Positions 8,068 to 17,051 of a stretch of 64,000 bases of DNA are shown here, piece by piece. Under the pieces are notes generated by a model. It ran no database searches and was not told the DNA's origin. It saw nothing but the letters and a program-made list of their open reading frames with translations. The DNA comes from Acinetobacter shaoyimingii. GTDB lineage: Bacteria; Pseudomonadota; Gammaproteobacteria; Pseudomonadales; Moraxellaceae. How positions within the stretch are numbered: the stretch's first letter is position 1; each line of letters starts with the position of its first letter. The DNA lies in NCBI RefSeq assembly GCF_011578045.1, contig NZ_CP049801.1, positions 2,542,001 through 2,606,000 of the forward strand, read 5' to 3'. The position numbers were made by a program, and so were the translations under genes.

Positions 8068-8550
8068 TCAATGATCTTGAAGATAGCGTTCAAAAGCAGG
8101 AAGAAAAGTCTCTTGAACGATAAATTTGCATCCATGCCAAGTATAACAGCTCTGACGTGTCCAACCATCGTCTAACAGCAGCACACGTCGCTCACAATCT
8201 GGCGTAGTCCGTTGAAATAAAAACCAACCAATCGGTTTTCGACCAATATGTTTAAAAATACGTGCGCGTTTATACAAGCTTTGGATTGGAAATATACTTT
8301 TTGCTTTTACCCAAGGCTCTGCACCACTTCCATACAAATAGCTTTCACGAACCCATGACGTATGGTGATGCGGTGCTTTCATCCAAACTGCATCGATCAA
8401 GTTTAGACGTTGAAATTTTTCACGGATAAGTTGAACCTTGAATTGACCACCCGCCAAATCAGTAAGTTGCTGGGTGAGTGATCCAGATGCATATAACCAT
8501 GTTTTAAGCTCAGGGGATATCTCCTGCTTATTCAATGGTTTTTTTTGCAT
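8068..8550 (-). CDS. ubiC: Chorismate--pyruvate lyase UbiC
   Basis: Cytoplasmic enzyme that splits chorismate into 4-hydroxybenzoate and pyruvate, the first committed step of ubiquinone synthesis. The 160-residue protein carries an N-terminal WLYASGSLTQQL motif, a WVRE..EPWVKAKSIFP segment with the expected active-site Arg, an IGRKPIGWFLF segment, and a C-terminal QETFLPAFE motif with the catalytic-region Glu. Sequence is divergent from the E. coli protein, but order and spacing of motifs fit. It is the first gene of a ubiC-ubiA unit and diverges from the oxygenase gene at 8808. Confidence 0.88.
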   Translation of the reverse strand: MQKKPLNKQEISPELKTWLYASGSLTQQLTDLAGGQFKVQLIREKFQRLNLIDAVWMKAPHHHTSWVRESYLYGSGAEPWVKAKSIFPIQSLYKRARIFKHIGRKPIGWFLFQRTTPDCERRVLLLDDGWTRQSCYTWHGCKFIVQETFLPAFERYLQDH

Positions 8551-8807
8551 AGTGTATTTCTCAAACGAATTAGCATAATTTTAACTCAAGTTATACATTC
8601 ATTTGTTAAAAATGCGTATGCATAAAAATGTACATTCAGCCTCATTAAAAGCGTATAGCTACAGCTTGCCAACCGTTTGCATAGCTTTAAACAACATTAG
8701 GACATAAGTTTTTGTGCTGATTAAATGAAAATTAACGCTAAAATAGTAATCAAACCTTCATAAAATAACTTTAGTGTTCTTGCTACACACTCAAGCAAGT
8801 AAGGTCG

Positions 8808-9716
8808 ATGATGAATATCAGCATACAATCTCGTACTTCAAAAGCATGGAAAAACACTTTACTCAGCCTAACCCCCCATCAGAATTCATTTAATGATGAT
8901 TTGATTCAAGAAAGTGCCAATATCGCCCATCACTATTTAAATATTGATGAATCACATAAAGATGAGCTTAAAAATGGGAAAGGCTTTATCGAATTTTCCA
9001 ACATTCCCATTGATGATCAAATCGGAAATCCGCCGTGTAATGCGACGAGACCTTATAACAAAGGCTATATATCGGAACTCGCATTGATTGGTGTGACCAA
9101 AGCTTGTGGTTTAACCCCCTTCTCCTATCTCGAAGAGAAAAATGGGGCTTTGGTTCATGAAATCACACCCTCTGAGAATAAGCTTGCCAAAAGTGTATCC
9201 AGTGAAGGTACTGTAGAATTCGACTTCCATACAGATGGTGCTTATTTGTCCCGCTCTATAAGACCGCACTCATTGTCTTTGTTGTGTTTAATGGATCAAA
9301 AACAAACAGGAACCAACCTGATTTCACTCAATGATTTAATTGCAGAACTCTCAAACCAACATAAGGAAATCTTATTTCAATCTCGCTTTGTCCATATAGC
9401 GCCAGAAACATTTAAAGTTAAACATCGATATATGACCAATTCTGTGCTGGATTTGGTCGATGGACATTATGAAATTAAAGCGGCTTTACATAGTATTACT
9501 GCTTTGGATGAAGAAGCAGAAAATGCGTTAACAGAACTGAAAAAACTGAGTAAAAAAATCCACTCAACCAAGAATTGGAAATCTGGTGATCTGCTGATTT
9601 TTAATAATTTAAGATGCATGCATGGACGTGGTGAAATTGTAGGCAAACGTTGGTTACAAAGATGTTATGGCACATATACCTTTGATCAATCAACAATAGT
9701 AAAACTCAACCCCTAA
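8808..9716 (+). CDS. TauD/TfdA-type Fe(II)/2-oxoglutarate-dependent oxygenase
   Basis: Non-haem iron oxygenase that should hydroxylate a small substrate while decarboxylating 2-oxoglutarate. The iron ligands are visible as HxD in FHTDGAYL (about residue 141) and a distal His in CMHGRGEI (about residue 272). An Arg in GKRWLQRCYG (about residue 284) would bind 2-oxoglutarate. Overall pattern resembles the clavaminate-synthase/amino-acid-hydroxylase branch more than taurine dioxygenases, suggesting a free amino acid or similar substrate; this is inference. AAGG precedes two consecutive ATG codons (8808 and 8811); the second has better spacing. The next gene, an AEC transporter, starts 9 bases after the stop, so the two are surely co-transcribed. 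Confidence 0.85.
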   Translation: MMNISIQSRTSKAWKNTLLSLTPHQNSFNDDLIQESANIAHHYLNIDESHKDELKNGKGFIEFSNIPIDDQIGNPPCNATRPYNKGYISELALIGVTKACGLTPFSYLEEKNGALVHEITPSENKLAKSVSSEGTVEFDFHTDGAYLSRSIRPHSLSLLCLMDQKQTGTNLISLNDLIAELSNQHKEILFQSRFVHIAPETFKVKHRYMTNSVLDLVDGHYEIKAALHSITALDEEAENALTELKKLSKKIHSTKNWKSGDLLIFNNLRCMHGRGEIVGKRWLQRCYGTYTFDQSTIVKLNP

Positions 9717-9725
9717 GTATTCTCT

Positions 9726-10634
9726 ATGATGATCGAACTGTTTATTCGAGTACTGCTTTTATTGTCTTTAACTGCAATAGGTTGGTTACTTGGAAAAAAT
9801 CTCAAATTGGATGCAAAGGGGATTTCAGCGCTACTCATTTACGTGATTTCGCCCTTTGTCATTTTTTATGCCATTGTTCAGTCACCTGCCAATTGGACTT
9901 ATTTAAAATATTCATTTGTCGCATTTGTCATGGCATCTACAATGGCAATGTTTGCAATGCTTTTCGCAAAACGAATCTGGCATGATGGTCGCATCAATCT
10001 CTTTGGATTTGCTGGTGGTACAGGCAATACGGGTTATTTTGCATTACCTCTAGTCCTCGCAATATTTAATGAAAATCAAATCGCCATCGCAATTTTTATT
10101 ATTATTGGCATCACTTTATACGAATTCACCATCGGTTATTTTATGACAGCCATTGGTGCAATGAATATGAAAGAAAGCTTGATTAAAGTACTCAAACTTC
10201 CACTTATTTATGCCGCCACTTTAGGCATCATCTTCAAATTTTATCAAATCCCAATTGATGATATTGCTGCTTCATTTCTAGCAAATTTTAAAGGTGCCTA
10301 TAGTGTATTAGGTATGATGTGTATTGGAATCACCATTGCACAATTTTCAAAACTCGCAGTGGATTGGACATTTGCTATTTTAAGCAGCTTTTGGAAGCAA
10401 GCCGTTTATCCCTGCATTGCCCTATTAATATTTGCATGGCTATGGCCAGTAAATAAAGAAACTTTACAAGTGATTGCACTGATGGCCGCTACCCCAATGG
10501 CTGCCAATGTAGTCATTATTTCCACCAATCTAGATTTACATCCAGAAAAAGCAGCAAGTGCCGTCATGTTAAGTACATTATTGGCTTTATTGTCCATACC
10601 TGTTGCCTTGTATGTCAGCCTTACACTTCTATAA
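9726..10634 (+). CDS. AEC-family (auxin efflux carrier type) transporter
   Basis: Predicted ten-helix inner-membrane carrier of 302 residues. The family includes bacterial transporters for malate, malonate and amino acid derivatives, and plant auxin exporters. Features seen are an N-terminal helix bundle, the GGTGNTGYFALPL motif (about residue 96) typical of the first crossover, and the C-terminal ATPMAANVVIIS motif at the second. It is tightly linked behind the 2-oxoglutarate oxygenase, so the likely job is moving that enzyme's substrate or hydroxylated product. No terminator is evident after the stop. Confidence 0.9.
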   Translation: MMIELFIRVLLLLSLTAIGWLLGKNLKLDAKGISALLIYVISPFVIFYAIVQSPANWTYLKYSFVAFVMASTMAMFAMLFAKRIWHDGRINLFGFAGGTGNTGYFALPLVLAIFNENQIAIAIFIIIGITLYEFTIGYFMTAIGAMNMKESLIKVLKLPLIYAATLGIIFKFYQIPIDDIAASFLANFKGAYSVLGMMCIGITIAQFSKLAVDWTFAILSSFWKQAVYPCIALLIFAWLWPVNKETLQVIALMAATPMAANVVIISTNLDLHPEKAASAVMLSTLLALLSIPVALYVSLTLL

Positions 10635-10696
10635 AGTGTATGATAAACAATAAATAATCGAATAAGTTGCAATGAGGGGCTGACAGAATCAGATAA

Positions 10697-10975
10697 TTAA
10701 GCATTATCCGTTTTTGCAATGACTTCAAATTTACCTTGTGCTGTTTTCACTAAAATCAGTCCTTCAGCACTGATATAAAAAGTTTTTGGATAATCAAAAG
10801 CCAATGCCAGTTCAGGGTTCTTGAGTTCGATAAATTCAGCTTGTTTATATCCTTCAATTGTACGACCCACTTCCAAATAAATGACTTCTGAAAAATTTAG
10901 CTTAAAGCCTTTCTCATGATCATTCGGATCAATCCATGGAAAGAAGCCTGTACTCTTTTTACGTGGTTTAGCCAT
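10697..10975 (-). CDS. Small conserved hypothetical protein (92 residues)
   Basis: Soluble, lysine-rich N-terminus (MAKPRKKS), then a small domain of alternating charged and hydrophobic residues with an aromatic FFPWIDPNDHEKG segment. No signal peptide or membrane helix. I do not recognise a family with a known function. It lies downstream of glnA on the same strand, 95 bases past the glnA stop and beyond the glnA terminator, so it is probably expressed separately. Confidence 0.7.
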   Translation of the reverse strand: MAKPRKKSTGFFPWIDPNDHEKGFKLNFSEVIYLEVGRTIEGYKQAEFIELKNPELALAFDYPKTFYISAEGLILVKTAQGKFEVIAKTDNA

Positions 10976-11022
10976 AACAACTCAAACTATTGATCTCAGG
11001 GTTTATATTAACGCAAGAATAT

Positions 11023-11048
11023 AAAAAACCCGCACAAGGCGGGTTTTT
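11023..11048 (-). terminator. Rho-independent terminator after glnA
   Basis: Stem AAAAACCCGC / GCGGGTTTTT with loop ACAAG, with T runs on both strands. It begins 22 bases past the glnA stop and could also stop transcription arriving from the left. Confidence 0.9.
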
Positions 11049-11070
11049 CACAGTGAAATTCTTTAAAGAA

Positions 11071-12480
11071 TTACAAGCTGTAGTACATATCAAATTCAAC
11101 TGGGTGAGTAGTCGTGTTAAGACGACGAACTTCTTCAGTTTTAAGCTCGATATAAGCATCAAGCATTTCTTTAGTGAATACGCCACCTTTAAGAAGGTAA
11201 TCGTGATCCGCTTGAAGAGCTTCGAGCGCCATATCTAGGCTATGTGCCACTGTAGGGATTTTTGCTTCTTCTTCAGGAGGAAGATCGTACAAGTTTTTGT
11301 CAGCAGCTTCACCTGGGTGCAATTTATTTTGAATACCGTCGATACCCGCCATCAACAATGCTGCGAAACCTAAGTACGGGTTCATCATTGGATCTGGGAA
11401 ACGTGCTTCAATACGTTTACCTTTAGGGCTTGAAACGTATGGAATACGGATAGAAGCAGAACGGTTACGTGCTGAGTAAGCAAGCATAATTGGCGCTTCG
11501 AAATGTGGCACTAAACGCTTGTACGAGTTTGTAGAAGGGTTCGTGATTGCATTCAATGAACGCGCGTGTTTGATCACACCACCAATGAAGTAAAGTGCAG
11601 TTTCAGAAAGACCTGCATATTCGTCACCAGCGAACAAGTTCTTGCCATCTTTAGAGATTGACATGTGAACATGCATACCTGAACCGTTATCACCAACCAT
11701 TGGCTTAGGCATGAAAGTCGCAGTTTTTGCATATTGGTGTGCTACGTTCCAAACAGCATATTTGAACTGTTGTACTTCGTCAGCTTTACGAACCATTGTG
11801 TTGAAGCTCACACCAATTTCTAATTGGCAAGATGCTACTTCGTGGTGATGTACTTCTACACGACCTGGCCCCATGATTTCTTCAATTTTTGCACACATAT
11901 CTGCACGCATATCATGTGAAGAATCTACTGGAGGAACTGGGAAGTAACCACCTTTCACACGTGGACGGTGACCTGAGTTACCAGACTCGTAGTCTTTACC
12001 TGTTGACCAAGCTGCTTCTTCAGCAATCAATGTATGGCGAGCGCCAGACATGTCAATTTCCCATTTCACTTCGTCAAATACAAAGAATTCAGGTTCTGGA
12101 CCAAAGAATGCTGTATCACCGATGCCTGTTGATTTTAAGTATTCTTCAGCACGGCGAGCGATCGAACGTGGGTCACGGTCGTAGCCTTGACCTGTTGAAG
12201 GTTCGATTACGTCACAAGTCACAACTACAGTCGGCTCAGCGAAGAACGGGTCGATAAAACCTGTTTCTGCATCTGGGCGTAAAATCATGTCAGACGCTTC
12301 AATTCCCTTCCAACCTGAAATTGATGAACCATCAAACATTTTACCGTCTTCAAAAGTATCTTCATCGATTGTGTCAGCAGGATAAGTTACGTGTTGTTCC
12401 TTACCTTTGGTATCAGTAAAGCGAAAATCGACCCATTTTGCGCCACTTTCTTGTATGAGTTGAAGGACCTTGTTCGCCAT
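11071..12480 (-). CDS. glnA: Glutamine synthetase, type I
   Basis: Dodecameric enzyme that makes glutamine from glutamate, ammonia and ATP; the main ammonia-assimilating step. At 469 residues it is the usual bacterial length. Motifs seen include [10 protein letters not shown] near residue 50, the metal-binding [30 protein letters not shown], and [10 protein letters not shown] with the tyrosine that adenylylation targets in GSI-beta enzymes. I chose the ATG at 12480 (MANKVL) because TTGGAG lies 9 bases upstream; in-frame ATG codons at 12486 and 12495 are less well placed. Regulation by nitrogen is supported by the sigma-54 promoter and NtrC-type palindrome upstream. Confidence 0.97.
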   Translation of the reverse strand: MANKVLQLIQESGAKWVDFRFTDTKGKEQHVTYPADTIDEDTFEDGKMFDGSSISGWKGIEASDMILRPDAETGFIDPFFAEPTVVVTCDVIEPSTGQGYDRDPRSIARRAEEYLKSTGIGDTAFFGPEPEFFVFDEVKWEIDMSGARHTLIAEEAAWSTGKDYESGNSGHRPRVKGGYFPVPPVDSSHDMRADMCAKIEEIMGPGRVEVHHHEVASCQLEIGVSFNTMVRKADEVQQFKYAVWNVAHQYAKTATFMPKPMVGDNGSGMHVHMSISKDGKNLFAGDEYAGLSETALYFIGGVIKHARSLNAITNPSTNSYKRLVPHFEAPIMLAYSARNRSASIRIPYVSSPKGKRIEARFPDPMMNPYLGFAALLMAGIDGIQNKLHPGEAADKNLYDLPPEEEAKIPTVAHSLDMALEALQADHDYLLKGGVFTKEMLDAYIELKTEEVRRLNTTTHPVEFDMYYSL

Positions 12481-12544
12481 GCTCATTTGCTCCAATGAAT
12501 TTTATTGCACTGCCCGAGTGCGTGTTAGTAGTTGGTATCTATTA

Positions 12545-12561
12545 AGCAATTCTCATACCAA
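12545..12561 (-). promoter_or_regulatory. Sigma-54 promoter of glnA
   Basis: On the minus strand the sequence TTGGTATGAGAATTGCT keeps the invariant GG and GC dinucleotides of sigma-54 promoters, with GG-to-GC spacing that matches the consensus exactly. A transcript would start about 50 bases upstream of the glnA ATG. An 8-bp inverted repeat (GTTGGTAT at 12531-12538, ATACCAAC at 12555-12562) overlaps it. Confidence 0.72.
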
Positions 12562-12706
12562 CTTTTGAGACTGTATCTAAAATCTTGAATTTCTTATGAG
12601 AAAAAAAGCTTAGATTGCTTATGACTAAGCGTATTATACTGTGTCAAAGATTAAATGCACCATATTAACCCACAGAACTATACTTTAATTTTTATAACAA
12701 AATGAT

Positions 12707-12723
12707 CGCACCATTAAGGTGCG
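12707..12723 (-). promoter_or_regulatory. NtrC-type binding site upstream of glnA
   Basis: A 17-base palindrome CGCACC-N5-GGTGCG closely matches the NtrC operator (TGCACC-N5-GGTGCA). It lies about 150 bases upstream of the sigma-54 promoter, a normal enhancer distance. Confidence 0.65.
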
Positions 12724-13136
12724 CGTATATACTCCATCAGACAATCTGCACAAAAAACAAGCACAACTTGATCTAAACATGTTGCGCTGATTCAGCGTTC
12801 GCAACTATAGGATTGATAATTAATTCTTCAATTTCACTTAGATTGACATTTATATTCAATCAAAATATTAAGGGGGGATTTTAAAGCGTACGGATGCGAT
12901 TTCATTTTTAAAATTTATGTTGCAAATATGTAAAATCAAATATTTAAGATATAAAACTCAGCATTGAACGATAACTTAAGAATAAAGAGAAGCTGGCTTA
13001 AGTAACACATTGATAGAATATAAACTTTGATTTACTGCTACAGCAGTATATTTTGTTTTTTAGAATTATTAAAATACTCAGAACATGAAAACTTCTTGCA
13101 TAAATCATTTTTGATTTGTGCAAGAGATCTATGTAT
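12724..13136. other. Gap upstream of the glnA control region
   Basis: No convincing gene. A nested palindrome lies at 12781-12805 (GTTGCG...CGCAAC enclosing CGCTGATTCAGCG). Read on the minus strand it resembles the right half of the dispersed repeat described at 47161. The short frame at 13027-13239 overlaps the GTPase gene antisense and has no coding character. Confidence 0.5.
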
Positions 13137-13160
13137 TGAAAAAATGGGGCTTAGCCCCAT
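13137..13160 (-). terminator. Terminator after the COG2229 GTPase gene
   Basis: ATGGGGC / GCCCCAT stem with loop TTA. On the minus strand it is followed by a T run, about 30 bases after the GTPase stop. Confidence 0.85.
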
Positions 13161-13188
13161 CTTTAAAACATCAAATTTAAAATATAAG

Positions 13189-13722
13189 TTATATATTTTC
13201 GATTTCAGCACGTGCAATAAGCGCTTCTACAAGCATTAATATTTCATTTTTATTGCGTGCATCAACTGCAAAAATTGGCATGCTATAACTGTTCAATTTT
13301 GCCCAATCACGATATTTCTTGAGTAAATGTTTTGCATCTTGGTCTAAATGCGTGATGCCGATAATCATGTTATTTAAATTATCTTTAAATGAATCGATAT
13401 AGAACTGTAAATCTTCTAAAGCTGTTTTCTTCGAATGATCGATCAGAATCACGCCACCCAGCGCACCTTTACAAATCACGGTCCAAATAAAATCGAAACG
13501 ATCCTGACCAGGTGTCCCATACAACCCAACAACCACACCATCATCTAGACGAATTTCACCATAATCAATCCCCACTGTGGTGAGTGCTTTGGTATGTGAT
13601 TCTTCATCCGTATTCATCGCTTCTGTAGACAATACAGAGACTTCAGACAATGATTTAATCGCTTCTGTTTTCCCTGCCCCCATGGTACCGCCAAAGACGA
13701 TTTTATATTTTTGTAAAATCAC
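13189..13722 (-). CDS. Small Ras-like GTPase (COG2229/MglA-CvnD type)
   Basis: A 177-residue single-domain GTPase. G1 (GGTMGAGKT, residues 11-19), G3 (GTPGQDRF, from residue 69) and G4 (THLD, 124-127, in place of the usual NKxD) are clear. THxD and TPGQ are typical of the prokaryotic COG2229 group, which includes MglA-like polarity switches and the CvnD GTPases of Streptomyces conservons. Such proteins usually act with roadblock/LC7 partners. None is visible here, but the 315-residue gene 56 bases upstream on the same strand is a likely functional partner. Regulation of surface motility or secretion is possible but unproved. Confidence 0.88.
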   Translation of the reverse strand: MILQKYKIVFGGTMGAGKTEAIKSLSEVSVLSTEAMNTDEESHTKALTTVGIDYGEIRLDDGVVVGLYGTPGQDRFDFIWTVICKGALGGVILIDHSKKTALEDLQFYIDSFKDNLNNMIIGITHLDQDAKHLLKKYRDWAKLNSYSMPIFAVDARNKNEILMLVEALIARAEIENI

Positions 13723-13778
13723 GAAATTCCCCTATTTTTATCCCTTATACAGCTGTGTTTTCGACAGTTCTTTTGAAT

Positions 13779-14726
13779 TTATAATCCTAATTTACTTCTT
13801 AAACTGCCGAAGAACCCACGCAATGAACCTTCAGGACGCTGATCTGCTATTTTAAGTTTCGCATCCTGCTCTTGAATCTCAACTATTGCTTTACATAACA
13901 ATGATACCGAAACAAAACGCTCAATAATGTCTTTATCTAAACTCAGCTTTTTCTGCACTTGTTTAATGCTGGCGCCTCGTTCAAAACAGGCCGCAATTTT
14001 AAAGATATTTTGACGATCTTGAACCATTTCAGGTTGTGGCCAAACATTCAATTTAAAATAAACATCGGAGGAAATATCTTGATCTAACACAGGTGAATAC
14101 CACAGTAGATTCCATAACCATGTTCTTAAATCTTTACCTTGTTGTGACGTTACAGATTGCATGGTCTGCATGGTTGCATAAGTAAAATTTATGGTTTGAT
14201 CTGTACCAGCAATACGTCTTTCAGCATTCATCCACACTTGCTCAGTATTGGTGTTGACAATCGCAATATTTCCTTTGCTATCGAAAACCTGGACATTGCC
14301 ATTTCTACCACTGAGGAATTCATCTAAAACCTTTTCATAATCAACATTAACAGGCTTATGCTGTTCTGTCTTGGTCGATGCACTGGCTTGTAATGTTGGC
14401 ACATTTTTATAACTTTGTTTAAACCAATCTTGAATGGTGTCAGATAATGTTAATGGCAAATACAGAACATCGTTTTCTATCTTGCCTAACTTATTGCTGT
14501 CATTGACTAATCTTAGATAAGGAACACGGTTGCCATTGACCAAACTCTGTATGGTCGGTGAGCCAAAAAACATATCATTGACGAGAAGAATATCCAATTG
14601 AGGGTCTGCAATATTTGCCCATTTAAGTTCTACTGAGTCAGCATAAATACTTGTTATTTTTTGTTTAATATTCTCCAATACATTAAGACTCAACCCAAAT
14701 ATTGCTATTTTTACTTCTTCTTTCAT
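13779..14726 (-). CDS. Unrecognised 315-residue protein, receiver-like N-terminus, partner of the GTPase
   Basis: The first 110 residues look like a degenerate response-regulator receiver: KIAIFGLSLNVLENIKQKI, then LDILLVNDMFFGS where a phospho-acceptor Asp region would be, then VPYLRLVND and a YLPLTLSDTIQDWF helix. A linker follows (about 115-135), then a middle domain from DEFLSGRNG. A C-terminal helical segment (IFKIAACFERGASIKQVQKKL, about residues 250-290) could be a winged helix. I cannot assign a family. The GTPase gene follows 56 bases downstream, so the pair forms a probable operon. Confidence 0.75.
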   Translation of the reverse strand: MKEEVKIAIFGLSLNVLENIKQKITSIYADSVELKWANIADPQLDILLVNDMFFGSPTIQSLVNGNRVPYLRLVNDSNKLGKIENDVLYLPLTLSDTIQDWFKQSYKNVPTLQASASTKTEQHKPVNVDYEKVLDEFLSGRNGNVQVFDSKGNIAIVNTNTEQVWMNAERRIAGTDQTINFTYATMQTMQSVTSQQGKDLRTWLWNLLWYSPVLDQDISSDVYFKLNVWPQPEMVQDRQNIFKIAACFERGASIKQVQKKLSLDKDIIERFVSVSLLCKAIVEIQEQDAKLKIADQRPEGSLRGFFGSLRSKLGL

Positions 14727-15030
14727 TTAGCCCCCAGCATTATATATTCATGTGAAGAATTTATAAATTTCCCTATTCCGTATTTATACATCACACAATG
14801 AGCAAGTATATTTTTAAATCATAAAATTATTATAAGTGATATAAAATTTGGATAAGTATACATCATATAGTGAAAAATCAACACTCTACAGTAAAGCAAT
14901 TCAGCTAAAATTTATTCAGAATATAGTGTATGAATTGCTACAAACTGTGCGAGTATTATTCACTTTTTATTGATAATATTCTATTTTTTAAGCGATCGTC
15001 CATTCATATTTATATTAAAAATTTTAACCT
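14727..15030. other. AT-rich gap upstream of the receiver-like gene
   Basis: Very AT-rich, with no frame of note. The promoter of the minus-strand operon should lie at its left end. Confidence 0.5.
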
Positions 15031-15134
15031 CGGCAACGGAATAACCATTGTCTTCGATTGATGCCTAATTTGTGTTGTTTAGTCTATAACAATTAGCCTA
15101 TAACAAAACGCATGGCTGAAATATCAACAGCCCC
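15031..15134 (+). repeat. Dispersed degenerate intergenic repeat, copy A (most complete)
   Basis: Runs from CGGCAACGGAATAACC through CATTGTC, TAATTTGTGTTG and CTATAAC to GGCTGAAATATCAACAGCCCC. The left 43 bases match copy B (48729) at about 38 of 43 positions. The right 21 bases match the end of the palindrome at 44727. It lies between the GTPase operon and trpG. Confidence 0.7.
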
Positions 15135-15389
15135 TCATCACTAAGCCTGCATCTAAGCCGATTTTTGTAGAAATAGATCAGTTTCATCATCAAAACAATC
15201 ACTCACTAAAATAATTACGCTGAAATTGTGGATTTTTTGCTATGATGTTTCCCACTCTAGATACACATTGAACGTTGTTATTTTTAAAAAATAATCTTCA
15301 ATGATATGGGTCATATTTTAGAGTCATGATCATGGATACACTAGCACAATAAAGTGCATAAATTTTAACAGGTTAGTAGGTTTAGTCTC

Positions 15390-15974
15390 ATGCTTTTAAT
15401 GATAGACAATTACGATAGCTTTACTTATAACATCGTCCAATATTTTGGCGAGTTAAATCAAGAAGTAAAAGTTGTTCGCAATGACGAAGTCACATTAGAA
15501 GATATTGAACGATGGCAACCGAAATATTTGGTGATTGGTCCTGGGCCTTGCTCTCCATCTGAGGCAGGTATTTCTGTGCCTGCAATTCAGCATTTTGCTG
15601 GAAAAATTCCACTCCTGGGTGTGTGTTTAGGTCATCAAGCGATTGGACAAGCATTTGGTGGAGATATCATTCGTGCCAAAACAGTGATGCATGGTCGCTT
15701 ATCTGACATGTACCACAGTGATAAAGGTATTTTCAGCAACCTTCCTTCCCCCTTTTCAGCGACGCGTTATCACTCACTTGTGATTGATCAAAAAACGATT
15801 CCTGAATGTCTGGAAGTGACTTGCTGGACCAATGAAACTGATGGCTCGATGGAAGAAATCATGGGTGTAAAACATAAGACATTGCCTATTGAAGGCGTGC
15901 AATTTCATCCTGAATCTATCTTGAGTCAACACGGTCATCAAATCTTTAAAAACTTCTTAGATATTTACGCATAA
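15390..15974 (+). CDS. trpG: Anthranilate synthase glutamine amidotransferase subunit
   Basis: Class I glutamine amidotransferase that feeds ammonia to anthranilate synthase for tryptophan synthesis. In Acinetobacter the same subunit is reported also to serve 4-amino-4-deoxychorismate synthesis for folate. The 194-residue protein has the oxyanion-strand [10 protein letters not shown], the nucleophile motif [11 protein letters not shown] (Cys about 79), and the His-Glu of VQFHPESIL near the end. It heads a trpG-trpD-trpC unit with only 14 bases to trpD; trpE is not in the window. Confidence 0.95.
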   Translation: MLLMIDNYDSFTYNIVQYFGELNQEVKVVRNDEVTLEDIERWQPKYLVIGPGPCSPSEAGISVPAIQHFAGKIPLLGVCLGHQAIGQAFGGDIIRAKTVMHGRLSDMYHSDKGIFSNLPSPFSATRYHSLVIDQKTIPECLEVTCWTNETDGSMEEIMGVKHKTLPIEGVQFHPESILSQHGHQIFKNFLDIYA

Positions 15975-15988
15975 GAGTGCTTAAACAC

Positions 15989-17041
15989 ATGAATATTCAA
16001 CAAGCTTTAAATAACATCACCAAAAATATTGAGCTCACACAGCCTCAAATGGAAGATGTAATGCGAACCATCATGAATGGTGAAGCAACCGATGCCCAAA
16101 TTGGCGCGCTCATGATGGGTCTGCGCTTAAAAGGCGAAAGTATCGATGAGATTACTGCTGCTGCCCGTGTCATGCGTGAGTTTGCCATTAAAATTGACGT
16201 CAGTGATTTACCTTATTTAGTGGATATTGTTGGTACTGGCGGTGACGGTCAAAACTTATTTAATGTTTCAACTGCATCCGCATTTGTGATTGCAGCGGCA
16301 GGTGCAAATATTGCAAAACATGGGAATAGAGGCGTTTCTACGAAATCTGGCTCTTCCGATTTGCTTGAAAAAGCAGGTATCAATTTAGATCTCAATATGC
16401 ATCAAACCGAACGTTGCATCCGTGAAATGGGTGTAGGTTTCTTGTTTGCACCAAATCATCACAAAGCCATGAAATATGCGGTAGGTCCTCGTAAAGAGTT
16501 AGGCATTCGCAGTATTTTCAATTTACTTGGCCCGCTTACGAATCCGGCTGGAGTAAAACGCTTAGTGATTGGTGTTTTCTCTGATGAGCTTTGCCGTCCA
16601 ATTGCTGAAGTCATGAAACAACTCGGTGCTGAACACGTGATGGTGGTTCACTCTAAAGATGGTTTAGATGAAATTAGTCTCGCGTCTACCACCTATGTGG
16701 CTGAGCTGAAAAACGGCGAAGTGACTGAATGGGAAATCACTCCTGAACATGTCGATATCGAATCACAAACCTTAGTCGGATTAATGGTTGAAGATTCAGC
16801 ACAAAGTTATGAGCTCATCAAAGATGCATTGGGTAAAAAGAAATCCGCTGTGGGTGAAAAAGCAGCCCATATGATTGCTTTAAATGCAGGTGCTGGCATC
16901 TATGTTTCTGGATTAACCACTTCTTATAAACAAGGTGTCGCGTTGGCGCATGACATTATTTATGGTGGTCAAGCTTTAGAGAAACTTAGCGTTTTGTCTG
17001 AATTTACCAAAACCATCAAACACTACGAAACACAGGAATAA
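15989..17041 (+). CDS. trpD: Anthranilate phosphoribosyltransferase
   Basis: Transfers phosphoribose from PRPP to anthranilate, the second step of the tryptophan branch. The 350-residue protein shows the PRPP-binding [17 protein letters not shown] motif (about residue 73), [16 protein letters not shown], and the anthranilate-site [21 protein letters not shown] region. I chose the ATG at 15989, which follows an AGAG site; a GTG four codons upstream is possible. trpC begins 10 bases after its stop. Confidence 0.96.
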   Translation: MNIQQALNNITKNIELTQPQMEDVMRTIMNGEATDAQIGALMMGLRLKGESIDEITAAARVMREFAIKIDVSDLPYLVDIVGTGGDGQNLFNVSTASAFVIAAAGANIAKHGNRGVSTKSGSSDLLEKAGINLDLNMHQTERCIREMGVGFLFAPNHHKAMKYAVGPRKELGIRSIFNLLGPLTNPAGVKRLVIGVFSDELCRPIAEVMKQLGAEHVMVVHSKDGLDEISLASTTYVAELKNGEVTEWEITPEHVDIESQTLVGLMVEDSAQSYELIKDALGKKKSAVGEKAAHMIALNAGAGIYVSGLTTSYKQGVALAHDIIYGGQALEKLSVLSEFTKTIKHYETQE

Positions 17042-17051
17042 GGAAAATCTC

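Noticed and set aside
11889..12257. 122-residue plus-strand frame antisense to glnA
   Set aside because: It is a shadow of glnA: composition follows the glnA codons and there is no ribosome-binding site or domain.
15235..15389. trp leader peptide and attenuator before trpG
   Set aside because: No short frame rich in Trp codons and no terminator/antiterminator pair could be found upstream of trpG.
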